DNA of 64,000 nt from Hyphomicrobium sp. (lineage in GTDB: Bacteria > Pseudomonadota > Alphaproteobacteria > Rhizobiales > Hyphomicrobiaceae): the NCBI GenBank assembly GCA_013141015.1, contig JABFRT010000026.1:1-64000 (forward strand), read 5' to 3'. Numbering within the stretch: position 1 is the first letter of the stretch; each line of letters begins with the position of its first letter. The notes beneath the pieces were generated by a model, which saw only the letters and a program-made list of their open reading frames with translations, had not been told where the DNA came from and did not search any database. Shown piece after piece: positions 47,534 through 59,078 of the stretch. The translations under genes and the position numbers were made by a program.

Positions 47534-48106
47534 TTATTCTCCGAAGCGCGAAACAATGTCAGCGAGGTCTGGGCGTTCGCGGTCGTCCGGTTTTTCAGAC
47601 GCCCGGCCGATGTAGACGAAGCCGGCGATGCGCTCATGCTCGCTCAATCCAAGCCCGGCTTTGACCAACGGGCTGTAGGCGATCCATTCGGTGATCCAGC
47701 AGGTGCCAAAGCCGAGCGCGTTGGCGGCAAGGCACGTGTTGTAGCAGGCAGCCCCCGCCGACAGCACCTGCTCCCACTCCGGCGCCTTGCCGGGCTTCAA
47801 ACTCGAGATGACAGCGATCACCATCGGCGCACGCAAAAACCGTCCGCGTTCCAGATCAAGCCGGACATGCGACGGCGGCTCCTTGTCTTCCGCTACGCAG
47901 GCTTCGGCGAAAATCTCGCCCGCCCGCGCCCGCGCCTCGCCCTCGAACACGATAAACCGCCACGGCGCCAGCTTCTTGTGGTCAGGCACCCGCGACCCGG
48001 CGGTCAGGATTTGGGTCAGCTCGGCAGCCGTCGGGCCTGGGCCCGACAGCTTGTCGGGCTTGATCGAGCGCCGGACTTTCAGAAAATCGAGGAGACTTGA
48101 ATTCAT
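47534..48106 (-). CDS. Nitroreductase-family FMN oxidoreductase
   Basis: The 190-residue protein starts MNSSLLDFLKVRRSIKPDKL and carries the flavin-binding pattern SRVPDHKKLAPWRFIVFEGE, AACYNTCLAANALGFGTCWI and EWIAYSPLVKAGLGLSEHER, ending RPDLADIVSRFGE. It is closest in outline to YdjA-type small nitroreductases, which reduce nitro compounds or quinones with NAD(P)H. I start at 48106 because the family begins LLDFLKxRRSI. Confidence 0.9.
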   Translation of the reverse strand: MNSSLLDFLKVRRSIKPDKLSGPGPTAAELTQILTAGSRVPDHKKLAPWRFIVFEGEARARAGEIFAEACVAEDKEPPSHVRLDLERGRFLRAPMVIAVISSLKPGKAPEWEQVLSAGAACYNTCLAANALGFGTCWITEWIAYSPLVKAGLGLSEHERIAGFVYIGRASEKPDDRERPDLADIVSRFGE

Positions 48107-48214
48107 TGGGGAGCCTTGTCCAAGTGATGCCGTGAACACTGGCTATCGCACCTTTACACTCTGTTACAATTGCCGGGTTGTTCGCCCACGACCGGGCCGC
48201 CACATAGGGTCGCC

Positions 48215-50185
48215 ATGCGCTGCACCACATTTCTCTCCCTGCTTGTTTTATTGACCGCCGCCGCCACGATGCCAGCGCGCGCCCAATCCGCGGCCGTACC
48301 ACCCACACCAAGCGGCCCGCAAACCATGTTCGTGATCGACGGATCGGGCTCAATGTGGGGCCGGTTCGAAGCCGACAAGCGCGCCAAGATCGACGTGGTC
48401 CGCGAACTTCTCAGTGCCAAGATTACGGCTGCAGCCGGGCAAAATATAGGACTGACATCGTTCGGCCACCGCCGCAAAAGCGATTGCAGCGACGTCGAAG
48501 TGATTGCTGAGCCGGTCTCTGACCCAGCACCGGTTTTGGCGCCGCTTGCCAAGCTCAATCCGCGCGGCAAGGGCCCGCTGGTGGCGGCGCTGCGGCAAGC
48601 GGCAGGTGCGCTTGGCCAATCGCGGCCCGCCAGCATGATCGTCATCAACGACGGCGCCGACAACTGCCAGCAGGACGCGTGCGCGGCCGCAAACGAGATC
48701 GCGGCTGCCACTCCGGGCGTCGCCATTCACGTGGTCTCCATCGGTGTCGATCCCGCAGACATCCCGCGCCTCGCCTGCGTGCCCAAAGCGACCGGCGGCA
48801 CCTTCCATGATGTTAAAGACAGCGTGCAACTTGGCGCGGCGATTGACGCCGTGAGTGCTTTGGCAATGGGAACCAGCGGATCCGCCGCCGCGAATGCCGC
48901 CGCCGTCAGCGTGCCCGCCGTTGCAACCCCTCCGCCGACCGCAACCGACGGCGCCTTGCAGGCATCTGTTGCCTTGGCGCAAGGCGGCGCTGCAATCGCT
49001 CTTCCCATGCATTGGCGGATTTTCAAAACCGGCGGCAGCGATGTGCTGGCTGAAAGCGACGGGCCAACGGTTGCCGCGCGGCTTGACCCCGGTAGCTACG
49101 ACATCGAAGCGGAAACCGGACGCATTCGCGTCAAGCAAACGGTGGCCATCGAAGCCGGGCGCTCGGCCGGCATCATATTGCCGCTCAACGCCGCGCGGCT
49201 GACGGTGACAACTAAGGGCGACAAAGCGGCGGCAACCACGTCGTTGCCAACGGTGACGATTGAGCCGGTTATCGACGGCAAACCGCAAGGCGCGGCGGCG
49301 CTGATCGTGCGAAAGCCAACCGCCGCTGAAATCTTGCCCGCGGGCAGCTATAGCGTGACGGTGACCGAAGGCACGGCCCGCCAAACCAAACCGGTGACAC
49401 TTGCGGGCGGCGCTGAAGTGGCGCTCGACTTTGCACTCGCGACAGGACGCGTCGAACTCTCAGCCGGATTGCGCGACGACGGCGGGGCCATTGAGGACGT
49501 GACGTTCTCGATCAGCGAAGACGATCCCGATAGCCCTGACGGCCGGCGCGAAGTGGCGCGGTCGCGCTCGCCAACACCGGCCTTCACGCTGCCGGCGGGC
49601 ACCTATTACGCATCGGCGCACGCGGGCGATGGCGAAGTTCATCAGCGGATCGCCGTTGGCGCCGGTGACATCGTCAAGCGGGCGCTGATCTTGCCTCTGG
49701 TGCCGGTCAAAGTGTCGGCCCTGATCGGCGGGCAACCGGCTGTTGCTGCACAAGGTATCGTCTATCGCGTTACCTCGCTTGATGGCGACCGCCGCGAGGT
49801 CGCGAGATCCGTTCTGCCGGAGATGGCCTTGAACCTGCTGCCCGGACGCTACCGGATGGCGGCGCATCTGGACGCTCATCACCTCAAGAGCGCCGAAGAG
49901 GTGACGGTCGAGCCCGGCAAAAGCCTCTCTGTTGTGCTGAAGTTTGACGCTGGCGAAATCAGCCTCAAGCCCGGCGCGAGCGCGATTGCAGGAACAGGCG
50001 ATGCCTATTGGGAGGTCATTGACGCCAAGGGGCGGCCGGTCTGGCGGTCGATGGCCAGCGAGGCCAAGGCGTACCTTGCACCGGGGCGCTATACTGTCCA
50101 TCTCGATCTGCGCGATAAGCGCACGGAGGCGGCCTTTGAGGTGCGGCCGGGCGAGCGTAAAGTTGTACAGATTGGTCAAAATTGA
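48215..50185 (+). CDS. Secreted von Willebrand A domain protein with repeated beta-sandwich modules
   Basis: The 656-residue protein has a signal peptide (TTFLSLLVLLTAAATMPARA), then a VWA domain with the metal motif FVIDGSGSMWGRFEADKRAK, ENIGLTSFGHRRKSDCSDVE-type text and VSIGVDPADIPRLACVPKAT. Residues 255-656 hold several similar modules built around LxPGxYxVxA turns: LDPGSYDIEAETGRIRVKQT, LPAGSYSVTVTEGTARQTKP, LPAGTYYASAHAGDGEVHQR and LAPGRYTVHLDLRDKRTEAA. The protein is probably periplasmic or surface-exposed. The next gene encodes the same modules without the VWA part. Confidence 0.85.
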   Translation: MRCTTFLSLLVLLTAAATMPARAQSAAVPPTPSGPQTMFVIDGSGSMWGRFEADKRAKIDVVRELLSAKITAAAGQNIGLTSFGHRRKSDCSDVEVIAEPVSDPAPVLAPLAKLNPRGKGPLVAALRQAAGALGQSRPASMIVINDGADNCQQDACAAANEIAAATPGVAIHVVSIGVDPADIPRLACVPKATGGTFHDVKDSVQLGAAIDAVSALAMGTSGSAAANAAAVSVPAVATPPPTATDGALQASVALAQGGAAIALPMHWRIFKTGGSDVLAESDGPTVAARLDPGSYDIEAETGRIRVKQTVAIEAGRSAGIILPLNAARLTVTTKGDKAAATTSLPTVTIEPVIDGKPQGAAALIVRKPTAAEILPAGSYSVTVTEGTARQTKPVTLAGGAEVALDFALATGRVELSAGLRDDGGAIEDVTFSISEDDPDSPDGRREVARSRSPTPAFTLPAGTYYASAHAGDGEVHQRIAVGAGDIVKRALILPLVPVKVSALIGGQPAVAAQGIVYRVTSLDGDRREVARSVLPEMALNLLPGRYRMAAHLDAHHLKSAEEVTVEPGKSLSVVLKFDAGEISLKPGASAIAGTGDAYWEVIDAKGRPVWRSMASEAKAYLAPGRYTVHLDLRDKRTEAAFEVRPGERKVVQIGQN

Positions 50186-50362
50186 GCCTGCACCCCGGCA
50201 ATCATGGCAGCCCGCGGCCCGATTGACCCTATAGTGGCCCAAGCGCCAGAATCCGGCCAGGGTTGGCGTCCAAACTTGCGCCCAATGCATCAATTGCCCG
50301 GGGCGTGTGTTCCAGGATACTGACACGCGCCCGCGAATATGGATTAAACTTCAAATCAGCCA

Positions 50363-51469
50363 ATGACACGCGCCGCACCAGCCATGCACCGTTCAGCAGC
50401 CAAGCCTGCCAGGCTTTCTGCTGCGTTGACGGCGCGCACTTTGATCGCGGCGGCAGCGCTCTCCCTTGGCGCCGCGGTGCCGGCGGCCGCGCAAACCGCC
50501 GCCCCGCCGGTTGCCGATTGGAATGCAGGCGTTGAAGTCAAGAAATCGCCGGCCGCGGCGGCCAAACCAGCCAACACGACGGTGATCGAGCGGGCGGGCG
50601 ATGGCAAATCAGGTACGGCCGGTTCGGGGGGGCAGTTGCGCCTCGTCGCGCTGCTGACAGCCGACGGCCAGCAGATCGATCAGGGCTTGGTTTGGCGTGT
50701 CTATCAAAACGCCAGTGACCCAGCCGCGAAGGCCAAACTGATTGCCGAGAACCGCGACGCCAGCCCGACGCTGAAATTGCCGCCCGGCGACTACACCATC
50801 AACGCCTCGTTTGGGCGGGCGCACATCACGCGCAAAGTGTCTTTGAAGCCGAACACTCCGGCGCTGGAGCAGTTTATTCTGAACGCAGGCGGGCTGCGCC
50901 TCAATGCGCACGTCGCTGGCAAACCAGCCCCCCCCGGCATGGTGACGTATTCAATCTTCACAGATGACCGCGACCAGTTCGCCAACCGCACCGCGGTGAT
51001 GGCGGGTGCCAAGCCCAATCTGATCATGCGGTTGAACGCCGGCATTTACCGGCTTGTCTCGACTTACGGTGATGCCAACGCCCGCGTTGAGACAGACGTG
51101 ACGGTTGAAGCTGGCAAACTGACCGAAGCCAACGTGGTGCATGCGGCCGGAAAAGCCACCTTCAGCCTCGTCACGCGCGCTGGCGGCGAAGCCTTGCCGG
51201 ATACCCACTGGACGGTGATCGCGGCCAATGGCGACACCGTCAAGGAAAGCGTAGGTGCGCTGCCGACGCATATGCTGGCGCCAGGCAAATACACCGTCAC
51301 CGCCAAGTGGGGCGGTCAAATATTCCAGAGTGAATTTGCAGTGAAAGATGCAGAGACCGTCACGGTCGAAGTGCTCAACGACAACGCATCAGCCATACCG
51401 GCAACTGGTCCAGGAACTGGTCCAGCAACGGGCGTCATAGAACCGTCACTCGAAATCAAAAATCCGTAA
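50363..51469 (+). CDS. Secreted protein with the same beta-sandwich modules
   Basis: The 368-residue protein has a long N-terminal signal peptide (ARTLIAAAALSLGAAVPAAA) and modules like those of its upstream neighbour: LPPGDYTINASFGRAHITRK, LNAGIYRLVSTYGDANARVE and LAPGKYTVTAKWGGQIFQSE. It ends in a Pro/Gly/Thr-rich tail. It lacks the VWA domain. Gene order and shared modules suggest a duplicated partner in one envelope function. No catalytic motif is visible. Confidence 0.78.
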   Translation: MTRAAPAMHRSAAKPARLSAALTARTLIAAAALSLGAAVPAAAQTAAPPVADWNAGVEVKKSPAAAAKPANTTVIERAGDGKSGTAGSGGQLRLVALLTADGQQIDQGLVWRVYQNASDPAAKAKLIAENRDASPTLKLPPGDYTINASFGRAHITRKVSLKPNTPALEQFILNAGGLRLNAHVAGKPAPPGMVTYSIFTDDRDQFANRTAVMAGAKPNLIMRLNAGIYRLVSTYGDANARVETDVTVEAGKLTEANVVHAAGKATFSLVTRAGGEALPDTHWTVIAANGDTVKESVGALPTHMLAPGKYTVTAKWGGQIFQSEFAVKDAETVTVEVLNDNASAIPATGPGTGPATGVIEPSLEIKNP

Positions 51470-52322
51470 GCACCCAGTCGGTCGGGCAGCCGTGTTGCAA
51501 CATGCGCTTGTCGATCCGCTTATAGGCGTCCTTCTGCCCATCTTCGAATAATGCCATGCGGGCCATTTGCCATTGCTCGCAGGCGCCGTGCAGATCGCCA
51601 CCGTTGTAGGCCGCCTCCGCCAACGCGATGCGCGCTTCTGCATGCGCCGCGCGCGGACCGTGCTGTGCGCCAACGCCAGCAGCTGAGCGCAGCGCGGCGA
51701 GGCACCCGGCCTCATCGCCCACGGAACGGCAGGCCTGAGCGAGTTCAAGATAAAGCGGCGCCAAGCCGTCCTTAGGAGCGTTTGCGAGTTTTTCGTTCAA
51801 TTTTGCTTTCAGGTCATCGACACCGGCCGGTACGGTGGGCGGCGTTACGGCGGTTGCTGCCTGCGGCTCGGGGCCCGCAACAGGTGGAACGGCGACGGAC
51901 GCAATGGGTGGCGGTGATACGGGTGCGGCAGAGACGGGTGCCGGTGAAGCTGGCACTGGTGAGGCTGGCGCTAGTGAGAATGACAATGGTGAGGCTGGCA
52001 CAACCGAAACAGGCGCGGCCCGCTCAACGGCTGGCGCAATCTGTGGCGCCTGCGCTGCTCTTGGCATCGGAACCGGCATTGGCGTCACTGCTGCGGCACC
52101 CCTAGCGCCGGCATCTGCGGCCACGGGCCCGTTCGTTGGTGGCTGCGCATCAAGCGGCTGCCGAAGCTGAGCTTCAGCTTCGCGGCGTGCCTTCTTCTTT
52201 CTGGAATTCATGCCGAGCAGCACAAAGAGCGTGAGCAGCACTGCAATCGGCAGCGCCAGCGCAATGGTGCGCACATAGACATCAGTGGCATCGAGACCGA
52301 ACACATCAAACAGCTGTGTCAT
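51456..52322 (-). CDS. Membrane-anchored protein with Pro/Ala-rich stalk and TPR-like C-terminus
   Basis: The 288-residue protein has one membrane helix near the N-terminus (VRTIALALPIAVLLTLFVLL) followed by a basic stop (NSRKKKARREAEAQLRQ). A stalk of about 110 residues is rich in Pro, Ala and Val. The helical C-terminal domain (GLAPLYLELAQACRSVGDEA, LAALRSAAGVGAQ, ARIALAEAAYNGGDLHGACE, QWQMARMALFEDGQKDAYKR) looks like two or three TPR repeats. It overlaps the end of the convergent gene by 14 nt. It may take part with the two neighbouring VWA-type proteins in a surface complex. Confidence 0.7.
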   Translation of the reverse strand: MTQLFDVFGLDATDVYVRTIALALPIAVLLTLFVLLGMNSRKKKARREAEAQLRQPLDAQPPTNGPVAADAGARGAAAVTPMPVPMPRAAQAPQIAPAVERAAPVSVVPASPLSFSLAPASPVPASPAPVSAAPVSPPPIASVAVPPVAGPEPQAATAVTPPTVPAGVDDLKAKLNEKLANAPKDGLAPLYLELAQACRSVGDEAGCLAALRSAAGVGAQHGPRAAHAEARIALAEAAYNGGDLHGACEQWQMARMALFEDGQKDAYKRIDKRMLQHGCPTDWVLTDF

Positions 52323-52382
52323 GGAAACCTTGCTTTGAGCAAGTGATGGAGACTGAGGCGTATCAGCCCGGGTGCGACATCC

Positions 52383-53423
52383 TTAGCGCAATGGCGCCGA
52401 ATACATAAGACCACCCTTGGACCAAAGGCTGTTAATGCCACGGTCAAGATTGAGAGCGGAGTCATGCCCCAATGTGCGCTCAAATATCTCAGCATAGTTG
52501 CCGACTTGCTTGACCACCTGATAGGCCCAGTCCCGCGCTAGGCCCAGCGGCGCACCCAAATCAGCTTCAAGCCCGAGAAACCGGCGGATGTCGAGCACGC
52601 TTGACCCGCGCATGCTCTCGACATTGCCACTGGTCAGTCCCAACTCCTCAGCGGCGATCAGCGCCATGTAATTCCAGCGAACAATAGAGAACCACTGATC
52701 GTCCCCGGTTTTGACGACAGGGCCGAGGGGTTCCTTGCTGATCATTTCCGGCAACAGCAGATGATCTCCTGAAGCGCTGAAGCGTGACCGCTCGGCAGCC
52801 AGAACCGATATATCGCCTGTCAACACCGTACATCCGCCAGCTGCATAAGTTTTGACCAGCTGGTCCCAATGTTCCGACGTCACCAATTGGAAGCGCATTT
52901 TGCGCTGGCCGAAAAAGTCGCTGACACCGCGTTCTCCGCTGGAGCCCGGCAACACGCAGACTGATGCCCCTGAGAGTTCAAGTACGCTGGTGATGGCGTG
53001 GCCGCGCGGCACCAGGAAACCTTGGCCATCATGGAACAGAACGCCGGTAAATCGCGCGCCCAATTCGGTATCCCGCGTCATGGTCCAGGCAGTTGCGCGC
53101 ATCAGCACATCAACTTCGCCCTCGGCCAGCGCTTTAAACCTGTCGGCCGCCTTGAGGTTGCGGAATTTGACTGCATCCTTCGAGCCAAAAATCGCCACCG
53201 CCAGCGCCGTACAGAACTCAACGTCAAGACCGCTCCATTGACCGCGCGCGCTGACCTGGCTGAAACCCGTTACGCTGTCGCCCACGCCGCAATTGAGATA
53301 ACCGCGCGCCTTTACCGTCTCAAGCCGGCTGGCCGCCGCCGCGCCACCCGCTGACGTCAGACAGGAACCAAACAGAAAGATTGACGCCGCTATTGCATGA
53401 ACGATGGAATAAAGGATCGGCAT
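52383..53423 (-). CDS. Periplasmic amino-acid-type solute-binding protein (AapJ-like)
   Basis: The 346-residue protein has a signal peptide (AIAASIFLFGSCLTSAGGAA) and reads LETVKARGYLNCGVGDSVTG, FSQVSARGQWSGLDVEFCTA, LAVAIFGSKDAVKFRNL and FKALAEGEVDVLMRATAWTM. This is the AapJ/GltI pattern of general amino acid ABC transporters. The last part (LLPEMISKEPLGPVVKTGDD) is also typical. The permease and ATPase genes normally next to it are absent, so it either serves a transporter elsewhere or has another sensing role. Confidence 0.85.
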   Translation of the reverse strand: MPILYSIVHAIAASIFLFGSCLTSAGGAAAASRLETVKARGYLNCGVGDSVTGFSQVSARGQWSGLDVEFCTALAVAIFGSKDAVKFRNLKAADRFKALAEGEVDVLMRATAWTMTRDTELGARFTGVLFHDGQGFLVPRGHAITSVLELSGASVCVLPGSSGERGVSDFFGQRKMRFQLVTSEHWDQLVKTYAAGGCTVLTGDISVLAAERSRFSASGDHLLLPEMISKEPLGPVVKTGDDQWFSIVRWNYMALIAAEELGLTSGNVESMRGSSVLDIRRFLGLEADLGAPLGLARDWAYQVVKQVGNYAEIFERTLGHDSALNLDRGINSLWSKGGLMYSAPLR

Positions 53424-53605
53424 GTTGTGGATTTACTTTGCGAATAACAGGCTGGCCGGCACAGCTGGGCTTTACGCCCGGCAAGCGGTAGATGAGGAGA
53501 CGTGAATATACCCACCCTTCCCGCGACCCACGGTTACGGTCAAGACCTTGACCTTCTGTCAAAGTTAAGTAACGAGGGCGTAAAGCGCCCCGGAGACCGG
53601 ATTTC

Positions 53606-54790
53606 ATGACAAATTCTGACGACACCTCTGGAGCCGGCCTCACCCGACAGACTAAAGTCTTACATCTGGGCCGCGATCCGGACGGCCAAAACGGTTTCGT
53701 CAACACGCCCGTCTATCGCGGCTCGACGGTGCTTTTTCCGACGCTTGAAAGGCTGAAGTCTCGCAAGCAGCCGTTTACATACGGCCGCCGCGCAACGCCA
53801 ACGACACTGGCACTGGAAGCCGCGATCACCGAACTCGAGGGCGGTTCCGCAACAATCCTGACATCGTCCGGTCTTGGCGCCGTATCGACGGCCCTGCTCG
53901 CGTTCGTCGAGGCGGGTGATCACATTCTGATGGTCGACAGCGTCTACCAACCGACGCGGGCGTTTTGCGACAATATGCTGGCGCGGCTTGGCGTCGAGAC
54001 GACCTATTATGATCCGCTGATCGGTGAACGCATCACGGGCCTGATCAAAAGCAACACGCGGTTGGTCTTCGTCGAAAGCCCTGGCTCGCAGACTTTCGAG
54101 ATGCAGGATATTCCAGCCATCGCCAAAATCGCACAGGCGAAAAATTTATGGGTGCTGGCTGATAACACGTGGTCGAGCCCGCTGTTGTGCAATCCGCTGC
54201 GGCTCGGCGCCGACGTCTCGATACAGGCTGCCACCAAATATATTGTCGGCCACGCCGATGCGATGCTCGGCAGCGTGACCGCCAATGCGCGGGCCGCGAA
54301 ATATATCGACAATGCCAAGGAGGCGCTCGGCACGTGTCCGGGCTCTGAAGAAACCTATCTCGGCTTGCGCGGTCTGCGCACGCTCGATGTGCGTTTGCAG
54401 CGCCATATGACGTCGGGCATGGCGATGGCCAAATGGCTTGAGGCCCGCCCCGAGGTTGCGCGCGTGATCCACCCGGCGCTGCCGAGCCATCCCGGTCACG
54501 ATCTTTGGCGCCGCGATTTTTCAGGTGCGTCCGGGCTGTTCGCCGCTGTCTTGAAGCCGGTGCCGGAAAAAGCCCTTGCCGCGTTCCTCGATCATTTGCA
54601 GCTCTTCGCGATGGGATATTCGTGGGGCGGATACGAGAGCCTCGTCATACCGTTCGATCCGTCGAGCTACCGCACGGCAACAAAATGGACGGACAAAGGT
54701 CCGGCACTGCGCTTTCACATCGGATTGGATGCCGTTGAAGACCTGCAAGCCGACCTCGCTGCCGGCTTCGAGCGGATGCGCGGCGCATAA
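53606..54790 (+). CDS. metC: Cystathionine beta-lyase (PLP enzyme)
   Basis: The 394-residue protein has Cys/Met-metabolism enzyme motifs: VNTPVYRGSTVLFPTLERLK, FTYGRRATPTTLALEAAITE, LTSSGLGAVSTALLAFVEAG and DNTWSSPLLCNPLRLGADVS. The PLP-binding lysine lies in QAATKYIVGHADAMLGSVTA, and the end reads FAMGYSWGGYESLVIPFDP. This is closer to MetC-type lyases than to gamma-synthases. It converts cystathionine to homocysteine. It is a single gene between the solute-binding protein and the pyruvate dehydrogenase operon. Confidence 0.92.
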   Translation: MTNSDDTSGAGLTRQTKVLHLGRDPDGQNGFVNTPVYRGSTVLFPTLERLKSRKQPFTYGRRATPTTLALEAAITELEGGSATILTSSGLGAVSTALLAFVEAGDHILMVDSVYQPTRAFCDNMLARLGVETTYYDPLIGERITGLIKSNTRLVFVESPGSQTFEMQDIPAIAKIAQAKNLWVLADNTWSSPLLCNPLRLGADVSIQAATKYIVGHADAMLGSVTANARAAKYIDNAKEALGTCPGSEETYLGLRGLRTLDVRLQRHMTSGMAMAKWLEARPEVARVIHPALPSHPGHDLWRRDFSGASGLFAAVLKPVPEKALAAFLDHLQLFAMGYSWGGYESLVIPFDPSSYRTATKWTDKGPALRFHIGLDAVEDLQADLAAGFERMRGA

Positions 54791-55012
54791 TGCGCTGCAA
54801 CAGGTCTGCAATACAGTCAGGCAAAATATAAGCAATCGGCCTTGTGGAGGCCGCCAGAGTCCTGCCGCGCGTGACGAACGGATCTGCGCACAAAGTCTAC
54901 ATCTTTTGCCCAAGCGCTGCGCGCAAACCGGTGATAGCCTCACCCTGCTTGTGTCTGGCTGCGGTCCTTGATGCGTGAACGGACTGCCGTCGATACGCCG
55001 ATGGAGAGTTCA

Positions 55013-57676
<2,664 letters not shown>

Positions 57677-57730
57677 CGGTTTCCTGCCCCTCGTCCCCGA
57701 ACCACGCCATTGCCCTGGAGTGCCCCGAAG

Positions 57731-59032
57731 ATGTCCGCCACCCAAGTGACAGTTCCAGATATCGGCGATTTCAAAAACGTGCCGGTGATTGAAATTCTGG
57801 TCAAACCCGGTGACGTGGTGAAGGCCGATGATCCGCTGATCGCCCTTGAAAGCGATAAGGCGACCATGGAGGTTCCAGCGCCACAGGCCGGCAAGGTCAC
57901 GGCCGTTCTGGTCAAGATCGGCGACAAGGTCAGCGAAGGATCAGCGATTATAACTTTGGAGACCGCCACCACGACGGCGGCCGCCAGTGCATCAGCGGTC
58001 AGCAGCGCCAAACCGGAAACCGCACAACCGGAAAGGGCCGCACCCGCTCAAGACGCCGCCGGTAGCGACGGATCAAACGCTGGTAAGCCCGGCACGCGCC
58101 CGTCGATGGGTTTGCCGCCACCCGGACCCATCGACTTCGATGGCGTACATGCGAGCCCAGCGGTCCGCCGCCTCGCACGCGAACTGAGTGTGGACTTGAG
58201 GAAAATCACCGGCACCGGCGACAAGGGCCGCATCACCAAGGACGACATCAAACGCGTGGTTGCCGGTAAGGCCGTCGCAGCACCGGCCGCAGGGTTCGGC
58301 ATTCCAGACATACCGGTTCAGGATTTCTCGAAGTTCGGGCCGATTGACGAAAAGCCGCTGTCGCGCATGAGAAAGCTGTCAGGCCCGCACCTGCATCGTG
58401 CGTGGCTCAATATTCCGCATGTCACGCATACCGATGAAGCGGATATCACTGAACTTGAAGACTATCGCAAGTCACTTGACCGCAGCGCCAAAGAAAAAGG
58501 CTATCGCGTCACGTTGTTATCGTTCCTGCTCAAAGCTTCCGTTGCCTGCTTGAAGGAATTCCCAACCTTCAATGCGTCTCTCGGCGCCAACAAGGATACG
58601 CTGATCTACAAGAAGTACTATCACCTTGGCGTTGCCGTCGACACACCCGATGGGCTTGTTGTTCCAGTGATCAAGGACGTCAACGCAAAAGGCATCATCG
58701 AGCTGTCGAAAGAACTCGGCGAAGTCTCGCAAAAGATGCGCGATGGCAAGATCACGCCCGCCGACATTTCCGGCGCGACGTTCTCGATATCATCACTCGG
58801 CGGTATCGGCGGCACCAGCTTCACACCGATTGTCAACGCCCCGGAAGTGGCGATCCTCGGCGTCGTGCGCGCATCGATGAAGCCGGTTTGGAATGGCAAG
58901 GAATTTACGCCCAGGCTGATGCTGCCACTGTGCGTGTCCTACGATCACCGCATCATTGACGGCGCGCTGGCCGCCCGCTTCACCCGCCGCCTCGCCGGCA
59001 TCCTCGGCGATGTGCGCGAGTTGGTGTTGTGA
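57731..59032 (+). CDS. aceF: Dihydrolipoamide acetyltransferase, E2 component
   Basis: The 433-residue protein has one lipoyl domain (residues 1-80, lysine in LIALESDKATMEVPAPQ), a Pro/Ala linker, a subunit-binding domain (HASPAVRRLARELSVDLRKI, TGTGDKGRITKDDIKRVV) and the catalytic core ending LCVSYDHRIIDGALAARFTR. The active-site histidine lies in YDHRIIDG. AceF of enterobacteria has up to three lipoyl domains; a single one is common in betaproteobacteria. The start at 57731 follows aceE by 54 nt. Confidence 0.95.
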   Translation: MSATQVTVPDIGDFKNVPVIEILVKPGDVVKADDPLIALESDKATMEVPAPQAGKVTAVLVKIGDKVSEGSAIITLETATTTAAASASAVSSAKPETAQPERAAPAQDAAGSDGSNAGKPGTRPSMGLPPPGPIDFDGVHASPAVRRLARELSVDLRKITGTGDKGRITKDDIKRVVAGKAVAAPAAGFGIPDIPVQDFSKFGPIDEKPLSRMRKLSGPHLHRAWLNIPHVTHTDEADITELEDYRKSLDRSAKEKGYRVTLLSFLLKASVACLKEFPTFNASLGANKDTLIYKKYYHLGVAVDTPDGLVVPVIKDVNAKGIIELSKELGEVSQKMRDGKITPADISGATFSISSLGGIGGTSFTPIVNAPEVAILGVVRASMKPVWNGKEFTPRLMLPLCVSYDHRIIDGALAARFTRRLAGILGDVRELVL

Positions 59033-59078
59033 GCTGAGGCGGACATTTGCATCGTTACGCAACGCAGGACACACAGCC

